From Candidatus Solibacter sp. (GTDB lineage Bacteria > Acidobacteriota > Terriglobia > Bryobacterales > Bryobacteraceae), in NCBI GenBank assembly GCA_025361425.1, contig JANYAH010000053.1, positions 54,902 to 118,901 of the forward strand: a stretch of 64,000 bases of DNA, given 5' to 3'. This document shows, one piece after another, positions 53,772-61,706 of the stretch; position 1 is the first letter of the stretch, and every line of letters begins with the position of its first letter. The notes beneath the pieces were generated by a model. It searched no databases and was not told the origin of the DNA. It was given only the letters and a program-made list of their open reading frames with translations. The translations under genes and the position numbers were made by a program.

Positions 53772-54629
53772 TTGGTGACCATTTTGCAAAGTTTCGGTGA
53801 TCGTATCCACAACGAGTTGGTCCTGCTGGCCCCGGCAGGCTGCGACGTACCCGATTCGTTTACGCGACGTTACGTTGGGGGAAACAGACACGCGCGCTGG
53901 CTGAATGAGGCGCAGAGAGTGCGGGGCAGTATTTATCTGGACGATGGGGCCGTGCGGGCTGCGCAACTCACGGCGGACGGCAGGCACGTGCAGCGTAGCG
54001 ATTATGACAGTTGGCACCTGCTGGCGGTGGATGGAAACGGAGAAGTGCAAGGATGTGCGCGCTACCGCCACCTCACCGGCGATGTGGGTTTTGAAGATCT
54101 GGGGGTTTGCGAATCCTGGCTGGCGCAGTGCGACGAGTGGGGTCGTAGTCTCAGGGCAGCGGTGGAATCGGAGATAGTGCGGGCGAAGCAACGCGGGGCG
54201 GCGTTCTCCGAGGTGGGGGGATGGGCCATCGTGCCGAAAAAAAGGTACACCGCCGAAGCCTTGCGCATCGCCATGGCCACCTACAGCCTGGCACAGATTC
54301 TGGGTGGCTGCGTGGGCATCACCACGGCTACGGAGCGGCACCGATCCTCCTCGATTTTGCGGCGGATTGGGGGGCGCTCACTGGAGCACGGCGGAACGGA
54401 ACTACCATCTTATTACGATCCTCAATACCGGTGCCGGATGGAAGTACTGCGATTCGAGTCGAGTTCGCCGGATGCGTCGTGCAGGAGATGGGTGGAACAA
54501 CTGAGCAGCCAGTTGGCGGAGGTTTCAGTAGTGGTTGCCCGAGAACCCGTAGAGGGGTCTTATGCGCAACCGCCGCAGCCGATACCGGCGACGTGGCCAG
54601 CCCTGCCCCAGATTGGATGGGCGACCTAG
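53772..54629 (+). CDS. Autoinducer-synthase/GNAT-like acyltransferase family protein
   Basis: 285 residues. Two blocks recall acyl-homoserine-lactone synthases and FeeM/exosortase-associated acyltransferases: SDYDSWHLLAVDGNGEVQGC with RYRHL (substrate strand, D..D..., GxxxGCxRL pattern) and FSEVGGWAIVPKKRYTAEAL with RIAMATYSLA (the E-x-x-R/G-x-A-V-like strand-helix). The C-terminal ~60 residues are Pro-rich. A cytoplasmic N-acyltransferase using acyl-ACP or acyl-CoA is the best guess, at modest confidence; it is not close enough to call a LuxI homolog. Start codon GTG at 53772 or slightly later; a VAO-type flavoprotein gene follows 34 bases after its stop. A PEP-CTERM gene lies upstream in the other direction. 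Confidence 0.6.
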   Translation: MVTILQSFGDRIHNELVLLAPAGCDVPDSFTRRYVGGNRHARWLNEAQRVRGSIYLDDGAVRAAQLTADGRHVQRSDYDSWHLLAVDGNGEVQGCARYRHLTGDVGFEDLGVCESWLAQCDEWGRSLRAAVESEIVRAKQRGAAFSEVGGWAIVPKKRYTAEALRIAMATYSLAQILGGCVGITTATERHRSSSILRRIGGRSLEHGGTELPSYYDPQYRCRMEVLRFESSSPDASCRRWVEQLSSQLAEVSVVVAREPVEGSYAQPPQPIPATWPALPQIGWAT

Positions 54630-54663
54630 GGTAGAATGTGAATTCCCGAGGAGTCAACCATCT

Positions 54664-56295
54664 ATGAGTTCCGCAAGAAGTGCGTTGATCGGGTCCGGTC
54701 TCCATTTGGAGATGGCGCTGGAGCAATGGAGGGCACAACTGGGCGGGGAAAATGTTATCCTCGACCCCGCGGGCCTGCGTGCGGCGGAGACCGCAACCTT
54801 TGGCACCAGCGTCGCAGTGCCCGCCATCGTCCGGCCGGGCACGCGCCAGGAGGTGCAGGAAGTTCTGCGAATTGCCAATGAATGGCGGATTCCGGTGTAC
54901 CCGGTGAGCGGCGGCTGTAATTGGGGCTACGGCTCCCGGGTGCCGAGCGCCAGCGGTTGTGTTCTGCTGGACCTGGGAAGAATGAACCGAATCCTAGACT
55001 TCAACGAGGACTTGGCCTATATCACGGTAGAACCGGGGGTGACCCAGCAGCAGGTGTACGCTTTCCTGCAGGAGCGAAATTCAGGGCTGTGGATGGACGC
55101 GACGGGCGCCAGCCCGCAATCCAGCCTGGTAGGCAACACGGTGGAGCGCGGCTTCGGACATACGCCCTATGGCGACCATTTTTCGCACGTGTGCGGGATG
55201 GAGGTGGTGCTGCCGAATGGGGAGGTGCTGGAGACGGGGTTCTCGCGATTTGAGGGCTCTCGTACCGGTCCACTGCACCGTTGGGGCGTAGGGGCGTACC
55301 TCGACGGGTTGTTCACGCAAAGCAACCTGGGTGTGGTTACGCGGATGTCGATTTGGCTGATGCCTGCCCCCGAATACTTTCAGGCGTATTTTTTCAGCTG
55401 CGATTCCGAAGAAGCACTGGCGCCCATCGTGGAGGCGCTACGGCCGCTGCGACTCAATGGGACACTGCGTAGCACCGTGCACATCGCCAACGACTATAAG
55501 GTGCTGTCGGGATTGCAACAGTATCCGTGGGAGGAAGCCGAGGGCCGGACTCCGTTGCCGGAAGAAGTCATGAAGCGGCTGCGCAAGCAACTACACTTCG
55601 GCGCCTGGAACGCCTCTGGCGGTCTTTACGGAACGCGGACGCAGGTGGCGGAAGCCAGGCGCTTGTTGCGCAAGGCCCTTTCCGGAAAAGTGAATAAACT
55701 ACAGTTTCTGGACGCACGGAAACTGCGCATGGCGACGCGGTTCTCCGGCCTGTACCGGATGCTGACCGGCTGGGACCTGAGTCGCGCATTGGAACTGGTT
55801 CGGCCGCTTTTCGGCCTGTTGCAGGGCGTCCCAACCGACCAGCCACTGGCCAGCACGTACTGGCGTAAACGTTTCCCGCCACCGGCGGCTATGGATCCCG
55901 ACCTGGATGGCTGCGGGCTGCTTTGGTGCAGCCCGGTTGCGCCGGCGGACGGCGCACAGGCGGAGGAACTGGTGGCTCTGGCGGGCGAAACGTTGCTGCG
56001 GTACGGCTTCGAGCCCGCGATCTCGCTGACGATGATTACGGAGCGCAGCCTGGCGTGCGTCATCTCTATCACGTTCGACCGCCACGTCGCCGGTGAGGAT
56101 GAGAAGGCGTCGGCATGTCACCGGGAACTGCTGCGCCGCCTGACCGACGCCGGATTCCATTGCTATCGCATGACCAGCCAATCGTCGGCCGGCTTGAAAT
56201 CGAGCCCAGGGTATGACGGCGTGCTGCGATCGCTCAAACGGAGCCTGGACCCAAACCAGATTCTTTCGCCGGGACGGTATCAGCCGCCGGAGTAA
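54664..56295 (+). CDS. FAD-linked oxidase of the vanillyl-alcohol oxidase/p-cresol methylhydroxylase type
   Basis: 543 residues. FAD_binding_4 domain at about 55-225: VPAIVRPGTRQEVQEVLRIA, PVSGGCNWGYGSRVPSASGC and NTVERGFGHTPYGDHFSHVC. The C-terminal substrate domain ends in LKRSLDPNQILSPGRY, typical of VAO/PchF flavoproteins. These enzymes oxidise phenolic or other hydroxylated small molecules. ATG 54664 lies after GAGGAG about 12 bases upstream. The neighbouring acyltransferase-like gene suggests a shared small-molecule pathway. No cytochrome subunit (PchC-like) is adjacent, so O2 or another acceptor is possible. Confidence 0.85.
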   Translation: MSSARSALIGSGLHLEMALEQWRAQLGGENVILDPAGLRAAETATFGTSVAVPAIVRPGTRQEVQEVLRIANEWRIPVYPVSGGCNWGYGSRVPSASGCVLLDLGRMNRILDFNEDLAYITVEPGVTQQQVYAFLQERNSGLWMDATGASPQSSLVGNTVERGFGHTPYGDHFSHVCGMEVVLPNGEVLETGFSRFEGSRTGPLHRWGVGAYLDGLFTQSNLGVVTRMSIWLMPAPEYFQAYFFSCDSEEALAPIVEALRPLRLNGTLRSTVHIANDYKVLSGLQQYPWEEAEGRTPLPEEVMKRLRKQLHFGAWNASGGLYGTRTQVAEARRLLRKALSGKVNKLQFLDARKLRMATRFSGLYRMLTGWDLSRALELVRPLFGLLQGVPTDQPLASTYWRKRFPPPAAMDPDLDGCGLLWCSPVAPADGAQAEELVALAGETLLRYGFEPAISLTMITERSLACVISITFDRHVAGEDEKASACHRELLRRLTDAGFHCYRMTSQSSAGLKSSPGYDGVLRSLKRSLDPNQILSPGRYQPPE

Positions 56296-56458
56296 CAGCC
56301 CGGGGCCGGAGTGGGCTTCAGGCGTTAAGGGAAATGGGCACTCGCCGGCGAACCACCCAGGCGTTCGCGCGATTGCCTATCCATGTATATAAGATGGGGC
56401 AAGGCCACACCTTAGTACCTTTCCGCACAACGGCACACCAGATGCGTTTAGACTTTAC

Positions 56459-57703
56459 ATGAAGGCCTGCGCACTGGTACTGCTCGCAACATCGCTCCTC
56501 CTCGCCTCCGACGGTCGCCAACTGGCCCTCGTCCTGAAAGCACAGTTGGATTTCGAGCGCGTGGAGATGTCGCCCCGGCCGCGCATCCCGGATGCCGAAG
56601 TCTGCATGCAGTCCCAGGCGGCCGCCCTCGCGGTGAGTCCACCGGAAGAACAGTCGATGCTGCACTACCGGAAAGGCTACTGCTCCTTTGCGGGCGCGGC
56701 GGCCACCCGGGACCCACGCCAGTTTCTGGCGGCGGTCACCGAGTTCGACAAGGCCATGGAAGCCTGGCCGGCGCGCACCCGCAACAGCGCGAAGCACGCG
56801 GCACCCGAGCCCGTGTCCGCAGGGCTGCGCGTATTTAGCGCCATCGCCCGCTTGCACGCCGACACCGAAGCCGCCTTGGCCTCCGGTGCCAGCCAGGAAA
56901 TTGCCGCGGCGCTGGAATCGCCGTCCTGTAATTCCAACCTGATGCCCGCGGCGTTCTGCGCTGAATTACTGGGTGCGGGAGCCGAATGGCTGGGCTGGGT
57001 CGCTCTGCGGGGCAACCAACTGGACCAAGCGGCGGGCCATTTCTCTGTGGCGCCCGGCTCCGCCTGGAGCGCGTGGGTGCAGGGCCGCCGCGATTTTGAC
57101 CACGCCGGCTATGCCGCCGCGGCTGCGCAATACGGCAACGCCATCGACCGGTGGAAGCCTATCTGGCAGGCGGAGGGATTGACTCTCCCGCAAGCGCTCG
57201 GGCCGCGCCCTCAGTATGCGTCCGCGCTGGCCGATTGGGGCGCTGCGCGCTTGCTGGAGGGAGATCTCGCAGGCGCCATCCTCACGCTGGATGCCTCCAT
57301 TCAGGCCGATTCCGCGAACGCGCGCGCGCTATTTCTGCGGGCTCGCGCCAAGGAACTCGCCGGCCGCAAGGACGCCGCGCTGGCGGACTATAACCTGGCA
57401 AGCCGTACCGCGTTTGCCGCGGCCCTGGATCTGGCCAGCGGCGAGGCCCACCTTTATCGCGGCATCTCCCTCTTTCGCCGCCGGGATTTCGCGCGCGCGG
57501 AAGAAGAATTTGCCAGCGCGCTGAATTTCGAGATGACGGGCGCTCTGCGCCCCGACGCCCGGGCATGGCGCCATCTGGCGGCCGTAGCGGGCGGCTCCTG
57601 CGGCGACGCCCGCCAGTCGCTGAATCTTGCGCTGGCCGCTGTTTCGCCGTTCTTCCCCCGTGATGAGGCCCGTTCGCTGGCTTTCGCGTGCAGCCCCGCG
57701 TAG
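56459..57703 (+). CDS. Exported TPR-like repeat protein
   Basis: 414 residues, signal peptide (MKACALVLLATSLLLAS). Helical repeats with the TPR rhythm are visible in the second half: GDLAGAILTLDASIQADSAN, ARALFLRARAKELAGRKDAA, EAHLYRGISLFRRRDFARAE. Earlier repeats are more divergent (LDQAAGHFSVAPGSAWSAWV). It probably works as a periplasmic scaffold; no catalytic motif is seen. It is preceded by a 160-base gap after the flavoprotein and followed 78 bases later by ssb. Confidence 0.75.
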   Translation: MKACALVLLATSLLLASDGRQLALVLKAQLDFERVEMSPRPRIPDAEVCMQSQAAALAVSPPEEQSMLHYRKGYCSFAGAAATRDPRQFLAAVTEFDKAMEAWPARTRNSAKHAAPEPVSAGLRVFSAIARLHADTEAALASGASQEIAAALESPSCNSNLMPAAFCAELLGAGAEWLGWVALRGNQLDQAAGHFSVAPGSAWSAWVQGRRDFDHAGYAAAAAQYGNAIDRWKPIWQAEGLTLPQALGPRPQYASALADWGAARLLEGDLAGAILTLDASIQADSANARALFLRARAKELAGRKDAALADYNLASRTAFAAALDLASGEAHLYRGISLFRRRDFARAEEEFASALNFEMTGALRPDARAWRHLAAVAGGSCGDARQSLNLALAAVSPFFPRDEARSLAFACSPA

Positions 57704-57781
57704 ATGCCCTCCCTGGGCCGCGAAACCGGCCGCCGGAATAGCGCTTGCCACCGGCCCGGGTGTGCTACAGTTCAGGATAAG

Positions 57782-58273
57782 ATGGCATCTAAGAGCGTCA
57801 ATAAAGTCATTCTGATCGGGCGTCTTGGCAAAGACGCCGAGACCAAATTTACCCCCAGCGGAATTTCGATTTCCAAGTTTACCCTGGCTACCAATCGAAA
57901 TACCAAAGACCAGCAGTCCGGCGAATGGAAAGAGCTCACGGACTGGCACAATATCGTCGTGTGGAAAACGGAGCATGTCGCCAATTTCCTACTTAAGGGG
58001 AAGCAAATCTACCTGGAAGGCCGTCTCGAAACGCGCAGTTATGACGACAAGGAAGGGCAGAAGAAGTACTTCACCGAAGTAGTCTGCGATGCTCAAAGCC
58101 TCGTCCTGCTGGGTGGCGGCGCTGGTCGCGGCGACGCTCCCTCCGAGGGCGCAGGCGATTATGACCGGCCCGTATCCATGCCGCGTTCCGCGCAGCGTCC
58201 GCAAGCCGCGTCCCCTTCGCCGGCAGCCGAGGATTTCAATCAGGGCATCACGGACGACGACGTTCCGTTCTAG
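57782..58273 (+). CDS. ssb: Single-stranded DNA-binding protein
   Basis: 163 residues. The OB-fold starts SVNKVILIGRLGKDAETKFT and contains WHNIVVWKTEHVANFLLKGK and GRLETRSYDDKEGQKKYFTE. A flexible Gly/Pro-rich linker leads to the acidic C-terminal tip DDDVPF, which recruits replication and repair proteins. The ATG at 57782 is chosen because upstream codons in the frame do not look like SSB. Single gene. Confidence 0.96.
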   Translation: MASKSVNKVILIGRLGKDAETKFTPSGISISKFTLATNRNTKDQQSGEWKELTDWHNIVVWKTEHVANFLLKGKQIYLEGRLETRSYDDKEGQKKYFTEVVCDAQSLVLLGGGAGRGDAPSEGAGDYDRPVSMPRSAQRPQAASPSPAAEDFNQGITDDDVPF

Positions 58274-58344
58274 GCTGCGGTAAATTGGGAAGCGGCGCGC
58301 TTTTGAAGGTCTGGCCAGACCCCGCCGGGAGTTCACGTCGCCCC

Positions 58345-58533
58345 CTATTCGATGGCGGCCCCGTGCCGTGCCTGACGTCGCCCCGCGGCGTGGGGCTTGC
58401 GGAGTTCCTCAAGCACTCGGGGGGGACGCCTGCGTCGTGTCGCGTTCGCCTGCAGCCGTTCCAGGCTGAGGATGGCTGCGTCCAAGTGCATCAATTCCCT
58501 ACGTAACTGCTCTAAAACTTTGGAGAGGTCCAT
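58345..58533 (-). CDS. Small basic protein of unknown function
   Basis: 62 residues, starting MDLSKVLEQLRRELMHLDAA with GGGAGG just upstream. An amphipathic helix is followed by a strongly basic stretch (RRRRPP). I recall similar short proteins in acidobacterial genomes, but no function. No membrane helix. It precedes nothing in an operon and overlaps no larger gene. Confidence 0.6.
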   Translation of the reverse strand: MDLSKVLEQLRRELMHLDAAILSLERLQANATRRRRPPRVLEELRKPHAAGRRQARHGAAIE

Positions 58534-58627
58534 TGCCTCCCAAAGGATAGTATGTGACAGCGCAAAAACAAATCAGGGATCCCTGATTGCCGCCCGGAAA
58601 AGTCCTTTGTTTGAAACCTGCGAACGC

Positions 58628-59098
58628 CTACGTCCTGGAACTGACAAGCAACGGATCCTCGGCGAAATCCACCGGATCGGTGAATGTCTGGAGCGAGTCG
58701 AGGGATTCCAGCACCCTCTCCAGCAGGCTATCGGTCTGTGACACCGTGGTCTTCAGAACTTCGATGGAGTGCGCTTGAGTGGTGAGCCGATCATCCAGGG
58801 ATGCCATGGTTTTGGTGAGCAATTGTTCCATGGCTGCGACGATTTGGCCAGTAGATGGGACGTCTCCCAGCCTACCGGCGTGCTCTTCCAGGCGAAGCTC
58901 GACTTGGGCGAAGCGCGCGGCATCGGTAGCCTCGCGAGCATCCAAGCGGGCTTCCAGCCGGGCCAGCGAGCGCTTCAAATCATCGGTCGCGGCTGAATCC
59001 ATGCCACCGCGTTCGCGCCGGGGCAGGGTAATGGCCGCCGCGGCGACCCCCGCCAGAAAAATCGCGACACGCGGTACATAGTTGAGAACTCGTGACAT
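58628..59098 (-). CDS. Membrane-anchored coiled-coil protein of unknown function
   Basis: 156 residues from ATG 59098 (MSRVLNYVPRVAIFLAGVAA). One N-terminal membrane helix, then a long alpha-helical region rich in heptads (LKRSLARLEARLDAREATDA, RFAQVELRLEEHAGRL, ...SLLERVLESLDSLQTF). It is likely a dimeric or trimeric coiled coil facing the periplasm or cytoplasm. The frame extends 13 codons upstream without a clear signal. Divergent from the histidine kinase gene with ~100 bases between. Confidence 0.7.
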   Translation of the reverse strand: MSRVLNYVPRVAIFLAGVAAAAITLPRRERGGMDSAATDDLKRSLARLEARLDAREATDAARFAQVELRLEEHAGRLGDVPSTGQIVAAMEQLLTKTMASLDDRLTTQAHSIEVLKTTVSQTDSLLERVLESLDSLQTFTDPVDFAEDPLLVSSRT

Positions 59099-59195
59099 AC
59101 GTGATCCACTTATATTATCACTGTGACATGAAAGCAAGACTTACTCTAGGTAACTGAAGTACTGGGTACGTACCGCGATTGCGAGTGGCTTCGCA

Positions 59196-60284
59196 ATGCT
59201 GCCATGCTGGCTAGGAACAGTCCGCAACTACAGGAGACCTCTGGTTGAATTACTGCGTGGAACCGGGTCCATGCGAAAGCGCTACGTCGCATGTCCCTTG
59301 CTCTTGGAATGCGACTTCCTTGGGCGTGTCCTCTGGATGAGCAGCCGCGCCCGTTTGGTCCTGCGCAATCCGGAGCAGTTGTCTGATGCCATCATTCGCC
59401 GCAAACCGCTGCCGCACGCCACCCATGAGGTTGAGAGTTCGCCCCTGCGCTTCTGGCGGGTCTGGGAGTCAAGGGAGAGCGTGCTGATCGGAGCCCAGGC
59501 GGAGGAAACGCAACACAGGGAAACCAAGGACCTGTTGGGGCTCCAGAGTCGGCTCACCCTGCATTTCCTCCAACTGCTGGCGTTGGAGCGGCGGCTGTTT
59601 GCCAGAGCACAACAGCGGCGCGGGCGTGGCGGGCGCAGAGCGGTACGCCAGATTGAGATGGAACGCCGGCGCTTGGGGCGCGAACTTCATACCGGCGTCG
59701 GCCAGACCCTGGCCGCCATCCTTTTGCAGCTCGAAGTCATCGCCACTGAACTACCTTCGCCGCCGGGCGGCGTGGGACTGGCGCTGCGCAGCATCTCGAC
59801 TCTCGCGGCCGACACCCTGGAGCAGGTCCGCGGCATCTCCAGGCGGCTGCATCCACCAGAGTGGCAGAGGCTTACACTGGAATCCGCGATCCGCCAGTTG
59901 TGGGAAATCAGCGGCGTTCCACAATGCTTCGAGGCCTCTCTGCAGATCGATCCCTTACCCTGGGAACCCCACCTGGAAGTCAAGATTCTGATCTACCGTG
60001 GATTGCAGGAAGCGCTCTCCAACCTGGTGCGGCACTCGCGGGCTACGCGCATCGTAGTGGCGGTCCAGGTCCGCGGCGGCCAGTTGGTCCTCAGCATCCG
60101 CGATAATGGCGTGGGCTTCGATGTGGGACGCCTGTTTTCCGCTCCGGCCAGCGTGGATTCCGGCATCGGTTTGCGGTCCATCCGTGAAACCGCGGAAGAG
60201 CTGGGCGGGAAATTGGAAGTGGAAAGTGGACCGGATGGCACTACACTAGTAGTTTCCGTAGTACCATTCCCGGTGGATTCGTAG
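59196..60284 (+). CDS. NarL-type (HisKA_3) sensor histidine kinase, soluble
   Basis: 362 residues, no membrane helix; an internal ATG at 59271 is an equally likely start. An N-terminal PAS-like region (about 26-100, ECDFLGRVLWMSSRARLVLR) is followed by a coiled linker, a HisKA_3 dimerisation domain and an HATPase domain (EALSNLVRHSRATRIVV, DNGVGFD, GIGLRSIRETAEELGGKLEV). The phosphorylated His165 lies in GRELHTGVGQTLA, where the residue after His is Thr instead of the usual Asp. It presumably phosphorylates the LuxR-type regulator encoded 78 bases downstream. Confidence 0.9.
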   Translation: MLPCWLGTVRNYRRPLVELLRGTGSMRKRYVACPLLLECDFLGRVLWMSSRARLVLRNPEQLSDAIIRRKPLPHATHEVESSPLRFWRVWESRESVLIGAQAEETQHRETKDLLGLQSRLTLHFLQLLALERRLFARAQQRRGRGGRRAVRQIEMERRRLGRELHTGVGQTLAAILLQLEVIATELPSPPGGVGLALRSISTLAADTLEQVRGISRRLHPPEWQRLTLESAIRQLWEISGVPQCFEASLQIDPLPWEPHLEVKILIYRGLQEALSNLVRHSRATRIVVAVQVRGGQLVLSIRDNGVGFDVGRLFSAPASVDSGIGLRSIRETAEELGGKLEVESGPDGTTLVVSVVPFPVDS

Positions 60285-60362
60285 CGTTCTTTTGGCTCCG
60301 CGGGCGGTATCGCGCCCGCTCCCAGGACAGTTTGTCGCAAGGCGCGGAACTGAAGGAGAAGC

Positions 60363-61025
60363 ATGCAGGAACTGGCAGCAACGACGGTGGTACTGGCGGA
60401 CGACCATGCCATTGTGAGGGAAGGCATCGCGGCCCTCTGTACCTCCCACGGTATGCGCGTGCTCGGCCAGGTGGCCGATGGTGGCGCTGCCGTCGAAATG
60501 ATCACCGCGCTGAAACCGGATTTCGCCATCCTCGACCTCCACATGCCCGGGGTAACGGGAGTTGAGGCGATCCGCAGGCTTCGCATGGCGGGCTGCACCG
60601 TCAAGCTGATGATCCTCTCCATCAGCCGCGAGGAAGCCACCGTAATGGACGCCTTGCACGCCGGCGCCGACGCCTACCTGCTCAAAGACGGTCCCGGGCG
60701 CCATTTGCTGGACGCCATCAACTTCGTGCGCGACGGCGGGGTCTATGTGTCACCCATGTTGCGCGGCGTCGGGCTCTTCGCCAAGGCCGATAAAAGCCGT
60801 CCCGAGGAACCGCTGGCTGCCCTCAGTCCGCGGGAAATGGAGGTGTTCTCGTATCTGGTGAACGGACTGCGCGCCAAGGATATCGCGGAGCTGTTGGAGA
60901 TCAGCCCCAAAACTGTCGACACCTACCGTGCCAGCCTGATGCGTAAACTCAAGGTTCATGACCTGGTGGGTCTGGTCAAGTTCGCCATCGAGCGCAACCT
61001 TACGACAACAGCCCCGCACCACTAG
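60363..61025 (+). CDS. NarL/FixJ-type response regulator
   Basis: 220 residues. Receiver domain (about 7-125) with acidic pocket Asp13-Asp14 (LADDHAIVRE), phosphoacceptor Asp58 (AILDLHMPG) and Lys near 108 (AYLLKDGPG). LuxR helix-turn-helix at about 152-210: LSPREMEVFSYLVNGLRAKD and ISPKTVDTYRASLMRKLKVH. A DNA-binding output for the kinase upstream. The target genes are unknown. Confidence 0.95.
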   Translation: MQELAATTVVLADDHAIVREGIAALCTSHGMRVLGQVADGGAAVEMITALKPDFAILDLHMPGVTGVEAIRRLRMAGCTVKLMILSISREEATVMDALHAGADAYLLKDGPGRHLLDAINFVRDGGVYVSPMLRGVGLFAKADKSRPEEPLAALSPREMEVFSYLVNGLRAKDIAELLEISPKTVDTYRASLMRKLKVHDLVGLVKFAIERNLTTTAPHH

Positions 61026-61047
61026 GGGCGGCCTACGGCGCCCTTAA

Positions 61048-61215
61048 CTATCTCCGCTCGAGCTGGTAACGTTCCAAAGCAGTAATCAAATTGTCCACTG
61101 CCGATTTGCGCTCGTACAGACGTGCCAGCGCGCGCCACCGGACATCGTCCGGTGCCTGCACCCGCTGAAACTGGTCGTCATGGTCTTGCCGTTTGACGGC
61201 GACTGAGGCTGTCAT
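61048..61215 (-). CDS. Small protein of unknown function
   Basis: 55 residues: MTASVAVKRQDHDDQFQRVQ then a helical region DDVRWRALARLYERKSAVDN and LITALERYQLERR. An AGGA ribosome site lies eight bases upstream of the ATG, and codon use is normal for the window. It is antiparallel to and 22 bases past the response regulator. I do not recognise it beyond a general likeness to small acidobacterial proteins. Confidence 0.6.
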   Translation of the reverse strand: MTASVAVKRQDHDDQFQRVQAPDDVRWRALARLYERKSAVDNLITALERYQLERR

Positions 61216-61706
61216 CAGTTTTTTCCTAGCAGTACAGAATTACCCTACTGAATCGTCAGGATACATGCGAATCCATACAAATGCAAGGTCTAATTGTATC
61301 TTTCGGATAAAATTATCTCAAAATTTATTTAAAGGCACGTGACGGGTTCCCGGATGGCGCGTTTTCCGGCATCAAACTCCCCAACGCCAGTCCGTTGGCG
61401 GGTGAATCCCCGAGCCAAAAACTCCCGAGCTTGGGGTCAGCGTGACGTTTTGCCAGCGGGATTTCACCCAGCAACTCCGGTGTTTTGACCCATCTTTGAC
61501 AGTAGGAAAAGGCCTCACTGCCATGCTGGAATTTCCATCACGCACATAACAAGGGGCTTCCAGGTCTGATTATGCAGGCGGCGGTTTGGCGTGGCGAGTG
61601 CTTTGATACTTTCGCTTGGTAGCCTCAGCCTGGTTACCGTATTGAGCCGGGTAGCCCCGGCCAAGCCGGTGGGCAGGAGAGATTACGTTTTGAATTGGAG
61701 AAAAGT
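61216..61706. other. Non-coding leader region of the decaheme cytochrome gene
   Basis: About 490 bases. The first ~120 bases are AT-rich (likely promoter area). Inverted repeats follow: CCAACG (61381-61386)/CGTTGG (61393-61398) and, close to the gene, GCCGGG (61646-61651)/CCCGGC (61656-61661) with further GGTA.../TACC pairing at 61618-61638. The last hairpin lies 37 bases before the GGAG ribosome site, so translation or transcription control by the leader is possible. Confidence 0.5.

Noticed and set aside
61322..61500. Minus-strand open frame in the cytochrome leader
   Set aside because: About 50 codons without a start or ribosome site and overlapping the hairpins; not enough to call a gene.
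61500..61700. Possible cyclic-di-GMP/cGAMP (GEMM) riboswitch before the decaheme cytochrome
   Set aside because: CACGCACA and GGTAGCC...GGTTACCG fragments recall GEMM, but the obligatory GCAAAGC core is missing and the spacing is wrong.
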